Shown: positions 10,758 through 21,840, counted from the first letter of the stretch. The stretch: 64,000 nt of DNA from Diplonema papillatum (GCA_030068145.1 JAPJBO010000119.1:1-64000); one strand, 5' to 3'. Notes: generated by a model from the sequence alone, not told the origin. Numbers and translations are program-made.

Positions 10758-11363
10758 TTTCAGCCCCAGACTGTACCAGCACAGTCCGTACTCCTACCCG
10801 GCGGGGTATTCGGGTTACTACAACCCAGTGCCCTCCTACGGTCCGGGTGCCATGGACGCACCATACAACCCGCATCCAGACGCACCGCGAGGCGCAGCCT
10901 CTGGGCACGTGCGAGCAGCACAGCATCAGGCCGGGCAGAAAGAGCAGCCCCACCAGCGGCCAGGGAGGTGCAGGCGCAGCATCGGGACGCACCACGAGCA
11001 GAAGAAGCAGCCCCACCACTGCAAGCACAGCATCGGGACGCACCGCAAGCAGAAGGAGCAGCCCCCCCAGATGCAGGGCAGCAGGTCGCAGCAGCGGAAG
11101 CAGAAGACGTGACGATGGGCGGGGTGAAAAGTGAGGATTGCTTCGCGAAGTGGGAAGACTGCAGGGGGGCTCTCCTCAGCCACGCGAGCAAAACAGGGAG
11201 ATTCTTTAAGAAGGTCTTCTCTAGCGAAGTTCGAGGTCAGTGGAAGGTGAGGTGTTGTGATGCGGCGTGTTGTTCCTCTTTTGTTTCTCTATCTCCGGTG
11301 ACTTTGGGCCTGTATTTCTGTGTGGTGACTTATGGAAACACTCCGATCTTTATCAGAACATAG
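10613..11363 (+). pseudogene. Q-rich ORF with MULE-N-terminal-like cysteine segment
   Basis: From an ATG at 10613 the plus strand reads a Gln/His/Pro-rich array (QLPHQLQLPQFQHPQ), then low-complexity Ala/Gln sequence. Near 11115-11270 it reads FAKWEDCRGALLSHASKTGR, FFKKVFSSEVRGQWKVRCCD, AACCSSF. The last part resembles the W/C-rich domain that opens MULE transposases. If so, the N-terminal domain and catalytic core now point in opposite directions within one element. A related Q-rich array at 9865-10060, also on the plus strand, starts with the same GGCAACGAGACGC sequence. Confidence 0.45.
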
Positions 11364-11734
11364 CATATATAACGGAAGCTGGAAAATATATAGCGGAAGC
11401 TGGAAAATATATAACGGAAGCTGGAAAATATATACCGGAAGCTGGAAAATATATAACGAAAGCTGGAAAATATATAACGGAAGCTGGAAAATATATAACG
11501 GAAGCTGGAAAATATATAACGGAAGCTGGGAAAAATATATAACGGAAGCTGGAAAATATGTAACGGAAGCAGAAAATATATAACGGAAGCAGAAAAATAT
11601 ATAACGGAAGCAGTTCCGATATATATTTTCCCGACTTAAGTGCTTCCGATAAGCTTAATCCTCATTATTTTTTCAAGGATTTGGCGGTCTTCACGAATTA
11701 GAAACTGATTAATTACGGACTGGAGTGTATTAAG

Positions 11735-11910
11735 GTGGAGATTTCACTCGGGGCAGAAACCTGATGGAAATTTCTCATGGCAGAAACTACCGGCGGAAAT
11801 TGCTTATGGCGAAAAACGTCGGGCGGAAATTTCTTATGGCGAAAAATGTTGGGAAGCTTTTTGTTCCGGATACGATTGGTGGAAACTTCTCCCACAGCAG
11901 AAACCTGATG
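11735..11910 (+). repeat. GGAAATTTCTC satellite, block 2
   Basis: About five degenerate units of the same satellite as 6486-6760, in the same orientation, without the hairpin end. The following roughly 200 bp (11911-12127) hold no recognised feature. Confidence 0.75.
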
Positions 11911-12127
11911 GACATTTGTGTACAGTCGCCTTCTACAGTTCTTCAAATCCTTTCTGCTTAGATCGTTTGTCACAAAACGCTTCTTGCTTGACGAAGAGAC
12001 AACCGAGACAGCCGAGCAGCAGATAGCACGAAAAAGTGGGCCAGGATACCCAGTCTGAGCCCTGAAGTTGGAAGACACCGTCCTTTTTGACTGAGCTCAA
12101 TGCAGTTTCACTGTATTTCACTGGTTA

Positions 12128-12215
12128 TTCTAGTGGGAGAGCTAGTTATATAACTAGCAGAGCTAGTTATATAACTAGCACGAGCTAGCCATATAACTAG
12201 CACTGCTAGTTATAT
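12128..12215. repeat. Palindromic ACTAG satellite (inner right)
   Basis: Four units related to 6132-6300. A second block at 12893-12960 lies on the far side of the foldback element, so the foldback element interrupts this array. Confidence 0.8.
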
Positions 12216-12220
12216 GGTAC

Positions 12221-12867
12221 GATGCCAAAACCCCCCCCCCCCCTTTGCACTAATAAAAAAAATTTGATGTCACCCCATACTGGCCCCGAAACCCCACTTG
12301 TGTGGCCCAAAACGGTTCCCAAACGGTTTTTGGCGGGCTGAGTCGAGGTAAAGGGGTCTCTGAAGGCCCACGAATAGGCCCAGGTGGGCCCAGGTGGGCC
12401 CCGGAGCGGGCACTCAGTGTGAGGGGGGGTGCCCCCAAAATGGGGTCATTTTCAAAGCCTCGCCACTTCTCAAGCTTGTCAAACACCTTCTGGCCTCCAG
12501 CGGGAAACCCAGACTACACAACGACAAGATCGGCTGTGTTCCGCTGTAGATAGCCACCAGCGGGTCCTCTTGAAGCCGCTGGTGGAGGCCAGAAAGTGTT
12601 TGACTAGCTTGAGTAATGGCGAGGCCCGAAAATGACCCCATTTTGGGGGGCTCTCCCCCTCGCGCTGAGTGCCCGCTCCGGGGCCCACCTGGGCCCACCT
12701 GGGCCTATTCGTGGGCCTTCAGAGACCCCTTTACCTCGACTCAGCCCGCCAAAAACCGTTTGGGAACCGTTTTGGGCCACACAAGTGGGGTTTCGGGGCC
12801 AGTATGGGGTGACATCAAAATTTTTTTTAGTGCAAAGGCGGGGGGGGGGGGGGGGGGGTTTGGCATC
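12221..12867. mobile_element. Foldback element with about 285-bp inverted arms
   Basis: GATGCCAAAA plus a C-run at 12221 is mirrored by a G-run plus TTTGGCATC ending at 12867. The arms (about 12221-12505 and 12585-12867) are almost perfect inverted repeats around a 75-80 bp centre. They contain GGCCCAGGTGGGCCC repeats and carry no transposase. Near-identity of the arms implies recent insertion or ongoing gene conversion. It lies inside the ACTAG satellite. Confidence 0.9.
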
Positions 12868-12970
12868 GTCTCATATGCTAGTTGCTAGTTATGTCCGAGC
12901 AAGTTATAAATTTCACTAGTCATTGAGCTAGTTAATAACTAGTGAAACCCCATAACTAGCGCGTCGTGTA

Positions 12971-13130
12971 GGGGAGGTTTGTATGTTGTTCAGGGGGGGT
13001 TTGTGTGTTGTTCAGGGGGGGGGTTGCGTGTTGTAGGTGAGGTTTGTATGTCGTTCAGGGGGGGTTTGCGTGTTGTTCAGGGGGGGGTTTCCGTGTCGTT
13101 CAGGGGGGGTTTGTATGTCGTTCAAGGGCA
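12971..13130 (+). repeat. G-rich satellite, about 22-bp unit (right block)
   Basis: Seven or so units of G5-9 plus TTTGTATGTTGTTCA or a variant, directly abutting the right TIR of the nested complex. Same unit and strand as 4697-4826. The stretch 13131-13349 carries short ATCATCGATCAG/GACACATCA-type repeats and no gene. Confidence 0.9.
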
Positions 13131-13349
13131 TGTCAAATCGAACAAGCACATCATCGATCAGTATACGTTAGTTGAAATGGGCACCAAATGAACAGGTACA
13201 TCACCAATCGAAAATATGTTCGCTGAAATAGACACATCAATCGAATAGACACATCATCAATTGGACCGTTGAAATGAGCTCAGGGCCATCGGACGGCTGC
13301 AGAGCACTCGGTGTTAATGGTGCAAGGAATCAACGCGGGCGGTATCGCA

Positions 13350-14603
13350 TCAACGACAAAAATGAGAGAAGGAAAAGCACACGTTCGCATTGTCCTGCAA
13401 TGAAATCGTCGGGAGCATCTGCTGGCAGTGAATGCAAGTCGTCGCCGGCGTTCTCGTATTGTCACCGCAATCAATGCACTTGACGTGCACTTTGTACTGA
13501 CACCAGTGACAGTATCGCGCCGTGCTCAACAGCTTCGCCCCGCACGCACCACACTTGATCATGTTTTCTGCAACAAAGTACAACTTTTCTTTGTCAACCG
13601 GAGCGCCATAGGCATCGACGGGAACAGGGACCTCGGGATTTTCAGACACAGATCGTACACTCACCTGTTTGACAGTTTGGCATTGCAACTAAGAAACTGT
13701 GGGGTGCCGGAAAGTATGCTCATGTTCAATGCCACATACTCAATTGTTGGAAGGGACCGACTGCGTACATGAACTCGTTCTGAAACATGTAGCTTGCGAA
13801 GAAATGTGTGTACAAACCTCATCAGCTTCCGATCGCTTCTCTTCGTCCCACAAGCTGTGCTGGTAACCAGGTTGCTTCTCGGGGCACACGCATGGAGGCG
13901 GCAGCACAGCATCGACCTGGACAAGAGCGTCGTTTAGGTCCTGCATCTCACGCTGCGCCGCCAACCACTTGGCCTGCGGCGAAAGTTCGACTGGGGGTGG
14001 ACTTTTCGCTGCCGGCCACGGCGCGGCGCTATCCCGTCTCCCAGAATCGTGGTTCGCCCTTCGCGACATCGACCACTCGCCCAAAATTGAACGCGCCACC
14101 TGCTCAGCAGCGGCTGGCGTAACTTGGTCACGCACATCATACGTACCGTAAGCCCGGTGCAGCGTCAAAAGCTGCCGAGACAAGGTCATTGCTTCGGCAG
14201 GATCTTTCAGAGGGATAAAGTGCCTTCGCGATAACCCCTCAGCATCGCCTTGTCCGTCCGGAGTGCCGATCGTGTTTGAAAAATGTGGGCTATTGGCCAA
14301 CGAGCTGGGGACCGCTACGTAGTCGCGCCGCAGATCCCTGCCCCACCCGGGTTCTGCCGGCTTCATGGGGGCATACGGGTACTGCGAACCAACCCTTCCC
14401 GCCTCAAGCGCCGCCGCCACGCCTGCCGGAACTGTTGTCGCCATGCTGCTCCCCACCCCGCCCCAGGGCGCCTGGCGCTTCTGCTTCCCGCTACAGTATC
14501 TTGACACAAACCCAATAATTGACACGTCCCTCCCCAACCGGCGACATGAGTAGACACTGTGCGAGCTTGCAACGTCGCTTTGAAACACAGCAAGAAAATT
14601 CAT
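13350..14603 (-). CDS. Double zinc-ribbon protein, copy 2 (two exons)
   Basis: Exon 1 runs 14603-13818 and exon 2 runs 13664-13350. The 153-nt intron has donor GAG|GTTTGT and acceptor AAACAG|GTGAGT, and phase 0 is kept. There are two candidate starts, ATG 14603 and ATG 14444. The second gives MATTVPAGVAAALEAG, lacks the Cys-rich 5' stretch and looks more native. The protein (366 or 313 aa) has a Pro/Ala-rich N-terminal half, a helical stretch around WLAAQREMQDLNDALVQVD, and a C-terminal double zinc ribbon with CGAC, CHWC, CIDC and CIHC followed by CQQMLP. The domain fits metal-stabilised protein or nucleic-acid contacts; substrate unknown. A paralogous domain lies 8.7 kb away at 4220-4690 on the same strand. 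Exon 2 itself begins GTGAGT, a donor-like sequence. Confidence 0.65.
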
Positions 14604-15072
14604 ATCATAGATCCACGAACAAAACGATTACAAACGACTGTTTACGTTGATACCAAAAACAGGAGGCAACGGGGAAAAAAAAGAGACAAGTAAACGCGTC
14701 GGAAAGAAGAAGCAGCTGCTCGAACGGTTTTCGAAGCAGCATGCCTGGCTAGTGACTCTGCTATTGTCTAATTGAGCTATTTTGTGTGAGCAACTTTGTT
14801 CGGGCATTCGACAATGTGCCGACTGTGAACTTTCTGGGGAAATGCCAGGTCCACGGTACAGAGATGGGGACACTACGTATTCCGGAAAACCTGGTGAGAG
14901 CGGCAAGCACGCACCGGCCTTTCATGCTACAGCAAAACTACAACATCACGTCACGCGCAGTCTTCGCACATCGAAGCATTCGTCAAACAGTACTTGAACA
15001 GGCGTCATCGCCTGCGCCTCTGCACTTCTCATACACGAGCAACGAGAAACATCTGAACAATTTGCAGCCTCT
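14604..15072. other. Spacer, no gene seen
   Basis: Lies between the zinc-ribbon gene's 5' end and the 3' end of the sterol methyltransferase. The plus-strand frame at 14786-15208 overlaps the methyltransferase 3' exon antisense and has no recognisable domain. Confidence 0.5.
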
Positions 15073-16254
15073 TTACAACTCCTCATCAGTAGTTCCGGGA
15101 GAGGCTGACTCTTTGGCGGGAGCAGCAGCTGCTGTAGGCTGTGTCAAGGTCGGCTGCTGTGCTTCGCCAGCTTTCTTCATAACAAAGAGATGCCTGCGGT
15201 TGGTGTAGTGAAGTCCGTACTGTACAATCGGAATCAGCTGGGATTGTGGACTGGCCATAGCAACACAAGAGCCCTATTGAGTGGGAATGACATACAGTGG
15301 AGTGATGAGGCCCTCCTCTCCCGCTTCGTGCAAAGCTTCTGCGGCATGCCAAAGAAGATTTTGAACCGACAGAGCGCCTTTCGGCAAGGCTCCAGACAAC
15401 TCGCTGAAGTACGTCGTCGCTCGCGAAAAGGCCTTCTTGACTGGTGTGACCTCGAGGCGATGGAACCAGGGCTGGGCACCGTCTGTGTCAAGAGCCAGGT
15501 CGCTGTCAGACACGATGCTTAACCCTGCGGCGGCTGCGGCTTTCACAATGTCTTCTTTGGCTCTTATGTCAGGCACGCCGTTGTAGTATTCGATGTCATC
15601 GAGGTACTTTGCGTGTGTTGCGTTTTTCGAGTTGAACTTCGGGGTCCGGAGCCACTCGAAGACGACAAAACGACCACCCGGCTTCAAAACGCGGCTGACT
15701 TCTCTGTACGCGACTTCGAGAGACGGCGCCCGCGACGTGCCCTCAATCGAGTACACCGCATCGAATGTTTCGTCTCCATCTGGAATCTTGCTAAACGTGA
15801 ACAGGACAACTTCGGTTTTGCTGCTGAGACCGTATGCCTCAATAACCTTCACCGCACGAGCGACTTCGTATTCATTCTCTGTGACGCCCTTTACGAATGC
15901 GCCGGTTCTTGCGACAACTTGTCTCGCTGCATCGCCAATGCCGCACCCGCATTCAAGCACTTTGCTACCGGCGCCTACCTCGAGAAGGTCGGCCACTTTG
16001 ATTTGGTGTTTTTGCAGTGTGGCATCGAATCCATCGCTCCTCAGACTGTGCGCAAAGTGAAACGTCTGCCCCCACCCGTATTGGTAGTAGTCGATGACCA
16101 TATTGTGGTAGTCGCTGGTAGTGCCTCCAAATTTTTGGGGTGACGCCCGACTGTACAAGACTTCGCGCATGCCTCTCATGTCATCAACTGGTGTAGGCTG
16201 CTGCATCAAGTACAGAATGGCTGCTACAGCCATGGCAGCAAAGTACCTGAGCAT
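15073..16254 (-). CDS. Sterol C-24 methyltransferase (SMT/ERG6 family), two exons
   Basis: ATG at 16254. Exon 1 is 16254-15296 and exon 2 is 15193-15073. The intron is 102 nt (CACT|GTATGT ... ACCGCAG|GCATC), and the join gives GLITPLHLFVMKKAGE, matching the family's FTPMxxxxARKP end. The product is about 359 aa, normal for SMTs. A hydrophobic N-terminal anchor (YFAAMAVAAILYLM) suggests ER attachment. Diagnostic blocks are the sterol-binding YYQYGWGQTFHFAHS (residues about 56-70), the SAM-binding VLECGCGIGDAARQV, and YSIEGTSRAPSL and PGGRFVVFEWLRTPKF downstream. The family transfers a methyl group from SAM to C-24 of the sterol side chain, making ergosterol- or phytosterol-type products. Reading without the intron would end at GLITPLYVIPTQ. 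The spliced form is preferred because it restores the conserved tail. Divergence leaves the exact sterol substrate open. Confidence 0.85.
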
Positions 16255-16815
16255 CTTGCGATCTTCCTTTCTGTTACTTTCTGTAAGTTGAACAGGATAG
16301 TATCCCCATTTCTTATGTCGTATTCCAATCAGTCCGCCGGAAGAAAATGAAAGTCACAGTTCACAAAAAGGGGCAACAAATAATGTATTGCCCCGATAGT
16401 TTTCGGGACATCTGCCACAAACAACTTTTGTTGTTGTCACGACTAAATGCTGTAGTTCCTCCGCTTGCGGCTTCGTGGTAGCACATTCGATGTCAAGCCC
16501 AGCCCCATCTACAAACAGTTGTACGGCAAGCTCGCGAACCCACTGTTCTACAGCAGGCCTGTAAGCCTACAACCTGCCGACCCCTTGTCCTGAACGTCAT
16601 GGGGCCAATTATTTTTGTCAATGAAAATCCCTAGCGAGAAAAGGCTCTTAACCGACCCCATTGCCCCGTTTTCGCGAATAAATGATTTTTGGCAAGAAAG
16701 AACCTTGCAGGAAAAACACTGATTCCCATGGATGGTCGGAATATCCCCTTTGCTCCACACCACAGGTTGCTGGAAAGCAGCTAAAGAGCACCTCGTGTCG
16801 CGCCCTTTTGGTGGT
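16255..16815. other. Upstream region of the SMT gene, no gene seen
   Basis: The first roughly 100 bp would hold the 5' UTR and promoter of the methyltransferase. No TATA-like or other clear element stands out. Confidence 0.4.
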
Positions 16816-17001
16816 CTATATTCCGCGGGAGTTTGTCAGACGGCGGCGACACGTCAGGCTTTCCGGGCATTTGAACAGTATCGCTTCCGGGTTTGCGTGC
16901 GATAGTTGCATTAGCGCCTCGCGCGACCACTTTTCCATCGTCCGAATTACCAAGCGCACGTTTTTCGCCATCTCCGCCACGCTACGTCGTAGGTTGGTCA
17001 T
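16816..17001 (-). CDS. Short unrecognised ORF (61 aa)
   Basis: ATG at 17001, stop at 16816. Reads MTNLRRSVAEMAKNVRLVIR then TMEKWSREALMQLSHANPEA. The composition is amphipathic and basic, and codon use looks coding-like with G or C at many third positions. No domain is recognised, and no donor site is evident. It could be a small gene, an exon, or chance. Confidence 0.3.
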   Translation of the reverse strand: MTNLRRSVAEMAKNVRLVIRTMEKWSREALMQLSHANPEAILFKCPESLTCRRRLTNSRGI

Positions 17002-20000
17002 TGTGTTGCCTTCTGTTTGAAGTACCCTTTTGCCGACTGTTTCTCTAGTTCCCGCACAACGCTACCACCATGGCATCGCATGCTTGAGGCAAAAGCTCCT
17101 GTGTTCGTACCTTTACTCCTGTTGGCAGAGATGCACAAAAGAACGTACAAGTGCGAACGTGTCGTTTCTTTGCTTTCCCGCTCCAGTTTTACCGCTTGTT
17201 CTGGCGACTGATAAGAAAACAGCAAGAATAACAAAATGCAAGAATAAAAAGGAAAGCAAAGACAAAGGCAAAAGAAAAAACAGCAGGCGAAAACGAAAAA
17301 ACCGGAAAAAGGCCACAAACAGAGAAGATAAAAAGCAAAAAAGATAGATTTGGCCAAGACAGAAAGGAAAAGAAGCAAATGGCTGGTAGAGGAGTGTACG
17401 CTCTTTCGTTGCCTATTCATTTTCTTTGTGGGGGTTATTCGTGTACGGAGTGTTCGCCCAGGTAGGGCGGAATGCTTCTGCTACTCTCGGCTGTGCCACG
17501 CTTTTTTTCTGGGTGTGTTTGTGTTTGTATCATGTCGTGTTGTGGTCCTGTTTCTCCCGGGCCGGGTTACACGCTCGTTTTTGTGTTATCCATCTTGCCG
17601 AACTCCCCACAACGCGCGCACGAGGGTGAGTACCTCAGATTTTCGGGACCCTTCGGTAGAGGCAGGATAACCAGTAGGCTAATCCCATTTGATATTGTCG
17701 GCCCGCGGGCAATAGCAATACCCGATGGCTTAGACTAGCGGGCGGGTATTGCTTTGTAAACGTAAGATTGGAGACAAGTTGGCAACTGAAAACTTTGGAG
17801 CTCTACCAATTTTAGTACAACTCGAACCTGATGGCGAAGGCAGTCCAAGCTCAGCATGGGGCTACCTTTCGTTTCTCTATCAACAAAACCGAGGGTTCGA
17901 AAAAAAAAAACGGCAACCTGGGCTCTTCTTTGTTTTGTTTTGTCTTTTCGCTTTCTTTATACTGATACTAGCCCTATTTATTCACTTTTTCTGGTTGCGA
18001 TGACTGACGAATCGATTTTCATCTGATCTGATGATTTAAAAGAAGAAACGGAAAGTAACCAGATATTTTGATCTCACAACGAAGGGGGAAGAAACCTTTG
18101 ATATAGCTGACAACAAAAAGAAGAATACAACGAAAAAGAGAGGTCGCTTGGCTAGAACATGACAGAATGTTGACAAGTTACCGTCAGCGGATGCTCAGGT
18201 GCGCAGCCCGTGAGCACTGCGCACAGCAGAGGGGAAGGATCCAGAGGTGCGACCAATCAGTCAATTGGATGCCCTACGGAGAACGCGATCCTTGAAGCAA
18301 ACACGATGTCTGATGATACGATCAACATCTTTTTTCCAAGACGCTTCAGGGTTTACTTTTTTGTGCCACGATGGTGCTTGCGTGGAGCCGTGCTCATTGC
18401 AGAAGACACCTTTGGATCCCTTACCGAGCCTTGCTGCTCCGTTGAGCAGCAACCTTAGCGCAACAGTGCCTCGGAGGTGTGATGGTGCTGAGAGATGCCC
18501 AGAGGAAGCTCGCCGATGATTTTCTAGCCTAGCCAGGCGGAGAGAACCATTGGGTGTCAGCTCGGGTTGCCACATCGTTGGCCTTTTCGAAGGTTCGACA
18601 ACTTAAGGGGAAGTGTTGTACTCAACAACCATCCTATTGACGTATACCTGGGTCTGCCGGGGAATACTTTCACAAGTGGAAACATTCTTGCGGACCGACG
18701 AAAGCATGCGGGATTCAAAGTCTTTTTGACAAGGCCGTGGAAGGTTATCGTCGCAGGCGGCCGAAAAGCAATTCACAGTTGTCACTGATACAGAGGAACG
18801 ACAAAATCAGGCGACTGTTTCTTGCCTTATTCGTCTGCTGCAGCAACTGCATATTGTGAAAGCGGCCGAAGGGTACGCGCTTCGCTGCGATGCTTGTTTC
18901 GGAATACGGTTGAAGGTATGAAGGAAGCCAATGTCAGGTAATACTAATGTGCTTTGCCGTCACCAAGGTTGGACTGCAACATTAAGAACGCACCGGAAAC
19001 GAATCGGAGAGGCAGAAACAAAAAGCACGGATTATTTCGAAGACTGTTTCTTCTGCTTGCAATGAAGCTTTGTTCATCGAAGGCAAAATGCGCAAAAGGT
19101 TTCCTGAATGGATTTACCCTTGGAATTCTGGCTTCAGTTGGCTACACCGTCTGGAATAGGTGAATCTCCTGTCTGGAATGCGACAATCCCCGCTATCTGT
19201 ACGTGCAGCTCCTTGTCATTCCACGTGCACACGTTTGAATGTGAATCAGCTAACGACACTTTCAACATGCCGTGACCGGGTAAACTTCGGCTAGACGGTC
19301 CAAGATGTCGATCGGCGGCTGACCCGTTTCAGAATAGAGCGGCCAGAAAAACAACGCAGCTCTCGGCACCGGTGTTACAATCTTCGTATCGTTGGACAAA
19401 ACGTTCCTTGTTTTCCGGAGTTCTGCTTCAGATGATTCGCGTCTACCGCGTCAGGCAATAGCGCCATTTACGCATGGATCTGAACACCCCGACTCAGGGA
19501 TATCACGCCATGGCAGTCATTACTGTCGGCTATTGCAGTCAATACACTGTCCAAAAACTTGTACAAAGACTTAATGCGCCAGCCCAATTTTTGGCATGTA
19601 ACTGGAAAACATGTTTCCCCCACTATTTTCCATGCAGCCAACAGAACCAACAGTAATCGGTGGGTGGCTGAAGCGTTGGTTCGCGCTCGTGCTTGCTTCG
19701 AGGAATCGAGAGAACTAACCTTGGTTGGTAGCACTAGGTGTGGCTTGTGGGTAGACGCACATTTTGAGATTTTCCAGAACCCCGCACAATCCACATTCAT
19801 CGGAGATTGGCTTTGGTGGTTGCGCCTTTCGGCGCTTATTTTTAGCGTTATTTTTAGCGGTATTTGTGGATTAGAAGAATTTAGTTGAGAGATCGCTTTC
19901 AGGTTGTTCACAGTAGATTTCAATGTGTAGGGTCCCATTTGCAGTGTCTTCCAATTTCGTAGCAACCCTCAAGTTTCGTCTGCTCAGAGGGGTCCCAATT

Positions 20001-20858
20001 TCAGTGTGTGTGCACACTCCGGTTTCGTCTGTATAGGAGCACTTGACTGTGTGGGCGACGTGCGACGACCGCAGGGAGGAGCACGGAGACCATTTCCAGC
20101 ATATTTGTTGGCTGTCTGCCTTTAAAAGAGATTTTGGTTTTTCCGCACAATCTGAGATCTGGCACACCCACAAAATTCAAGTTCACCCAGAAATTCCCTA
20201 CTCAGGTCAAGTCGGCAGTTTGTCATCAGTGTACTAACTGCAAAGACCCAGTACTTTCTTGTTGTATCCCTGCAGTCCCCGCCAACAAGGCTAGGTGTCA
20301 GGAGTGTCAATGCCCGGGATCGCATTTTTTTGCTGAACGAATGGAAGAGGGAAGTTGAAGACGGGTTTCAAGGTTGTGGGGCGGCATGAGCAAGACAACG
20401 TTGCGAAAGCCGAGAGCGCTTCGCCGTCACAGCCGCGGGTCTGAGCACGCACGGGGAGGAAACAGAAAAGAGACAAACCGAAATTCGCTTAACGAACAAG
20501 CTAACTCAGATGGCCTTTTCAAGAGAAGGTGAAAGGCGTACAGAGTCTTTCAGTTAGCTTTCTGTGTCTATTTGCACCCCCAGGTGATCCATAACGGCTG
20601 TTTCGGCCGATACTGAGATTTTACATTGCAACGTTGCTATATTCCGCACATTAACTCGTAACTATCTCCGCGAGAGTTGGCACTAGATGTCGAATCGGTC
20701 CGCGCATGCGACTTTCTGCAGGAAAACGCCGCAGATGAACCCGGGTACAGTCGAACCCAGGTCAACAATAGGCTATTGTTTAAAAACCCCTGGTGTGGGA
20801 ACGTGTCAGTTAGACTTTGGCAGACACTTGCCGGCATAGCGGAGAACCCCCCCCTATA
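17002..20858. other. Gene-poor region
   Basis: A purine-rich tract at 17210-17345 and pyrimidine-rich tracts at 17400-18000 make long but meaningless frames. Frames of 60-165 codons at 18261-18575 (minus), 18567-18788 (plus), 18954-19163 (plus) and 19468-19965 (minus) show no domain, no splice-consistent neighbours and no clear coding bias. I cannot support a gene here. Confidence 0.5.
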
Positions 20859-21837
20859 GGCATACATCCGATCCGACTCGTATTCTCGCATATTCTCGTA
20901 TTGGGGGGTCGCGGCCCCGATTCTCGCAAATTTCTCGCATATATTCTCGCTATTCTCGCATGATTCTCGCATATTCTCGCACATGCGAGAATATGCGAGA
21001 ATGAGATAACTCACAGTACGGGATGCTTGAACACATGAGAAACCGGCAGGAATCAACGTTTTAGGTCGTCTCCGAGGCTTCCGCGGCGCATTTTGCCACT
21101 GGGCCTCCCAACTTCTCCAGCTGCTGCTTCCGCTGTGTAGTAAACTTTCCTTTCCTCCTCTGCCTTCACTGCCACAGTTCGTTTCGTCTGTTCGTGGTTG
21201 CAGGCTTTCAAAGCTGTTTGTGAACTCGGGAACCGAATTTGCCGTTTAGCGTTGTTGTGGATTAGGTTTCCTTGACTCGCTGTCGCTGGGCTCGCTGGAT
21301 TCCAAGGTACCTGTGAACTGTTGCCATCCAGAGAACCTGCAACCTAATAATGCACCTGCAAAGGCGGCCCCGAGGTCAACTATCCAAAAAGCTGGCAGCA
21401 GCAACTGGTTAGCCGACAGCTTCACGAAACGAGTTGTGGCAGAGGAAGTCGTAGAAGAAAACACAAGAACCTGCAGCAGGAGAAGTTGCAGACACAGTGG
21501 CTTGCGGAGCACTTGTTGTGAAGCGTGTTTTCGACCACTATTCAAGCATTGAAGCAATGCCATGGAGCAACCAGAGTTGTTGTCGGCGGCGTATTGCGTC
21601 CTGAAAGCAAGGCACAATGCCAGCTGCAAAGTTGCAGTTGGCGTAGCCTTATTTCGTTATTTTGCTATCTTCACTTGGTATTCCTGTCGGTGCGAATACG
21701 GGTCGAATACATGGTTCTTCAGTGGTTTACACCTTCTCGCATTTCACTCGTATCATTCTCGCATGCGAGAATATGCGAATATTTCATGCGAGAAAGCGAG
21801 AATCATTCTCGCATACGAGTCGGATCGGATGTATGCC
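20859..21837. mobile_element. 979-bp TIR element with TTCTCGCATA subterminal repeats
   Basis: Perfect 24-bp terminal inverted repeats starting GGCATACATCCGATCC at 20859-20882, with the complement at 21814-21837, each flanked by TA. Subterminal arrays of ATTCTCGCAT/ATGCGAGAAT lie on both sides (20883-21005 and 21735-21813). The interior (21060-21700) has a minus-strand frame at 21629-21246 without a recognisable transposase. It is a likely non-autonomous element of a TA-targeting superfamily. Confidence 0.85.
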
Positions 21838-21840
21838 TAG

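Larger units (their letters stand above)
9612..11647. mobile_element. Mutator-like element (MULE) with array-bearing long TIRs
   Basis: Ends match as inverted repeats: GGAAGCACCTAAGTCGGG at 9612 against GGAAGCACTTAAGTCGGG read from 11647. The inverted repeat continues through tandem ATATATAACGGAAGCTGGAA units (six on the left, about thirteen on the right) and a unique stretch, 9755-9830 against 11290-11375. Long TIRs and the transposase type fit MULEs, but only ATAAG is shared by the flanks, shorter than the 8-11 bp duplication typical of the family. The core transposase fragment is on the minus strand, whereas the Cys-rich N-terminal-like segment near 11110-11260 is on the plus strand. Confidence 0.75.
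6102..12970. mobile_element. Nested transposon complex bounded by TACACGACGC inverted repeats
   Basis: TACACGACGC at 6102-6111 is matched by its reverse complement at 12961-12970. Inside both ends come palindromic CTAGTTATATAACTAG arrays. The flanks on both sides are units of the same G-rich satellite in the same orientation, as expected if a roughly 6.9-kb element inserted into that satellite. The interior holds a hairpin/satellite block (6366-6770), a pogo-like transposon (6882-8454), a MULE (9612-11647), a second satellite block (11735-11910) and a foldback element (12221-12867). I see no transposase for the outer element, so it may be non-autonomous. The flanks do not prove a target-site duplication. 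Confidence 0.6.

Noticed and set aside
12302-12919. ORFs in the foldback arms (for example 12632-12919)
   Set aside because: The same peptide appears from both arms on opposite strands because the arms are inverted copies. No domain.
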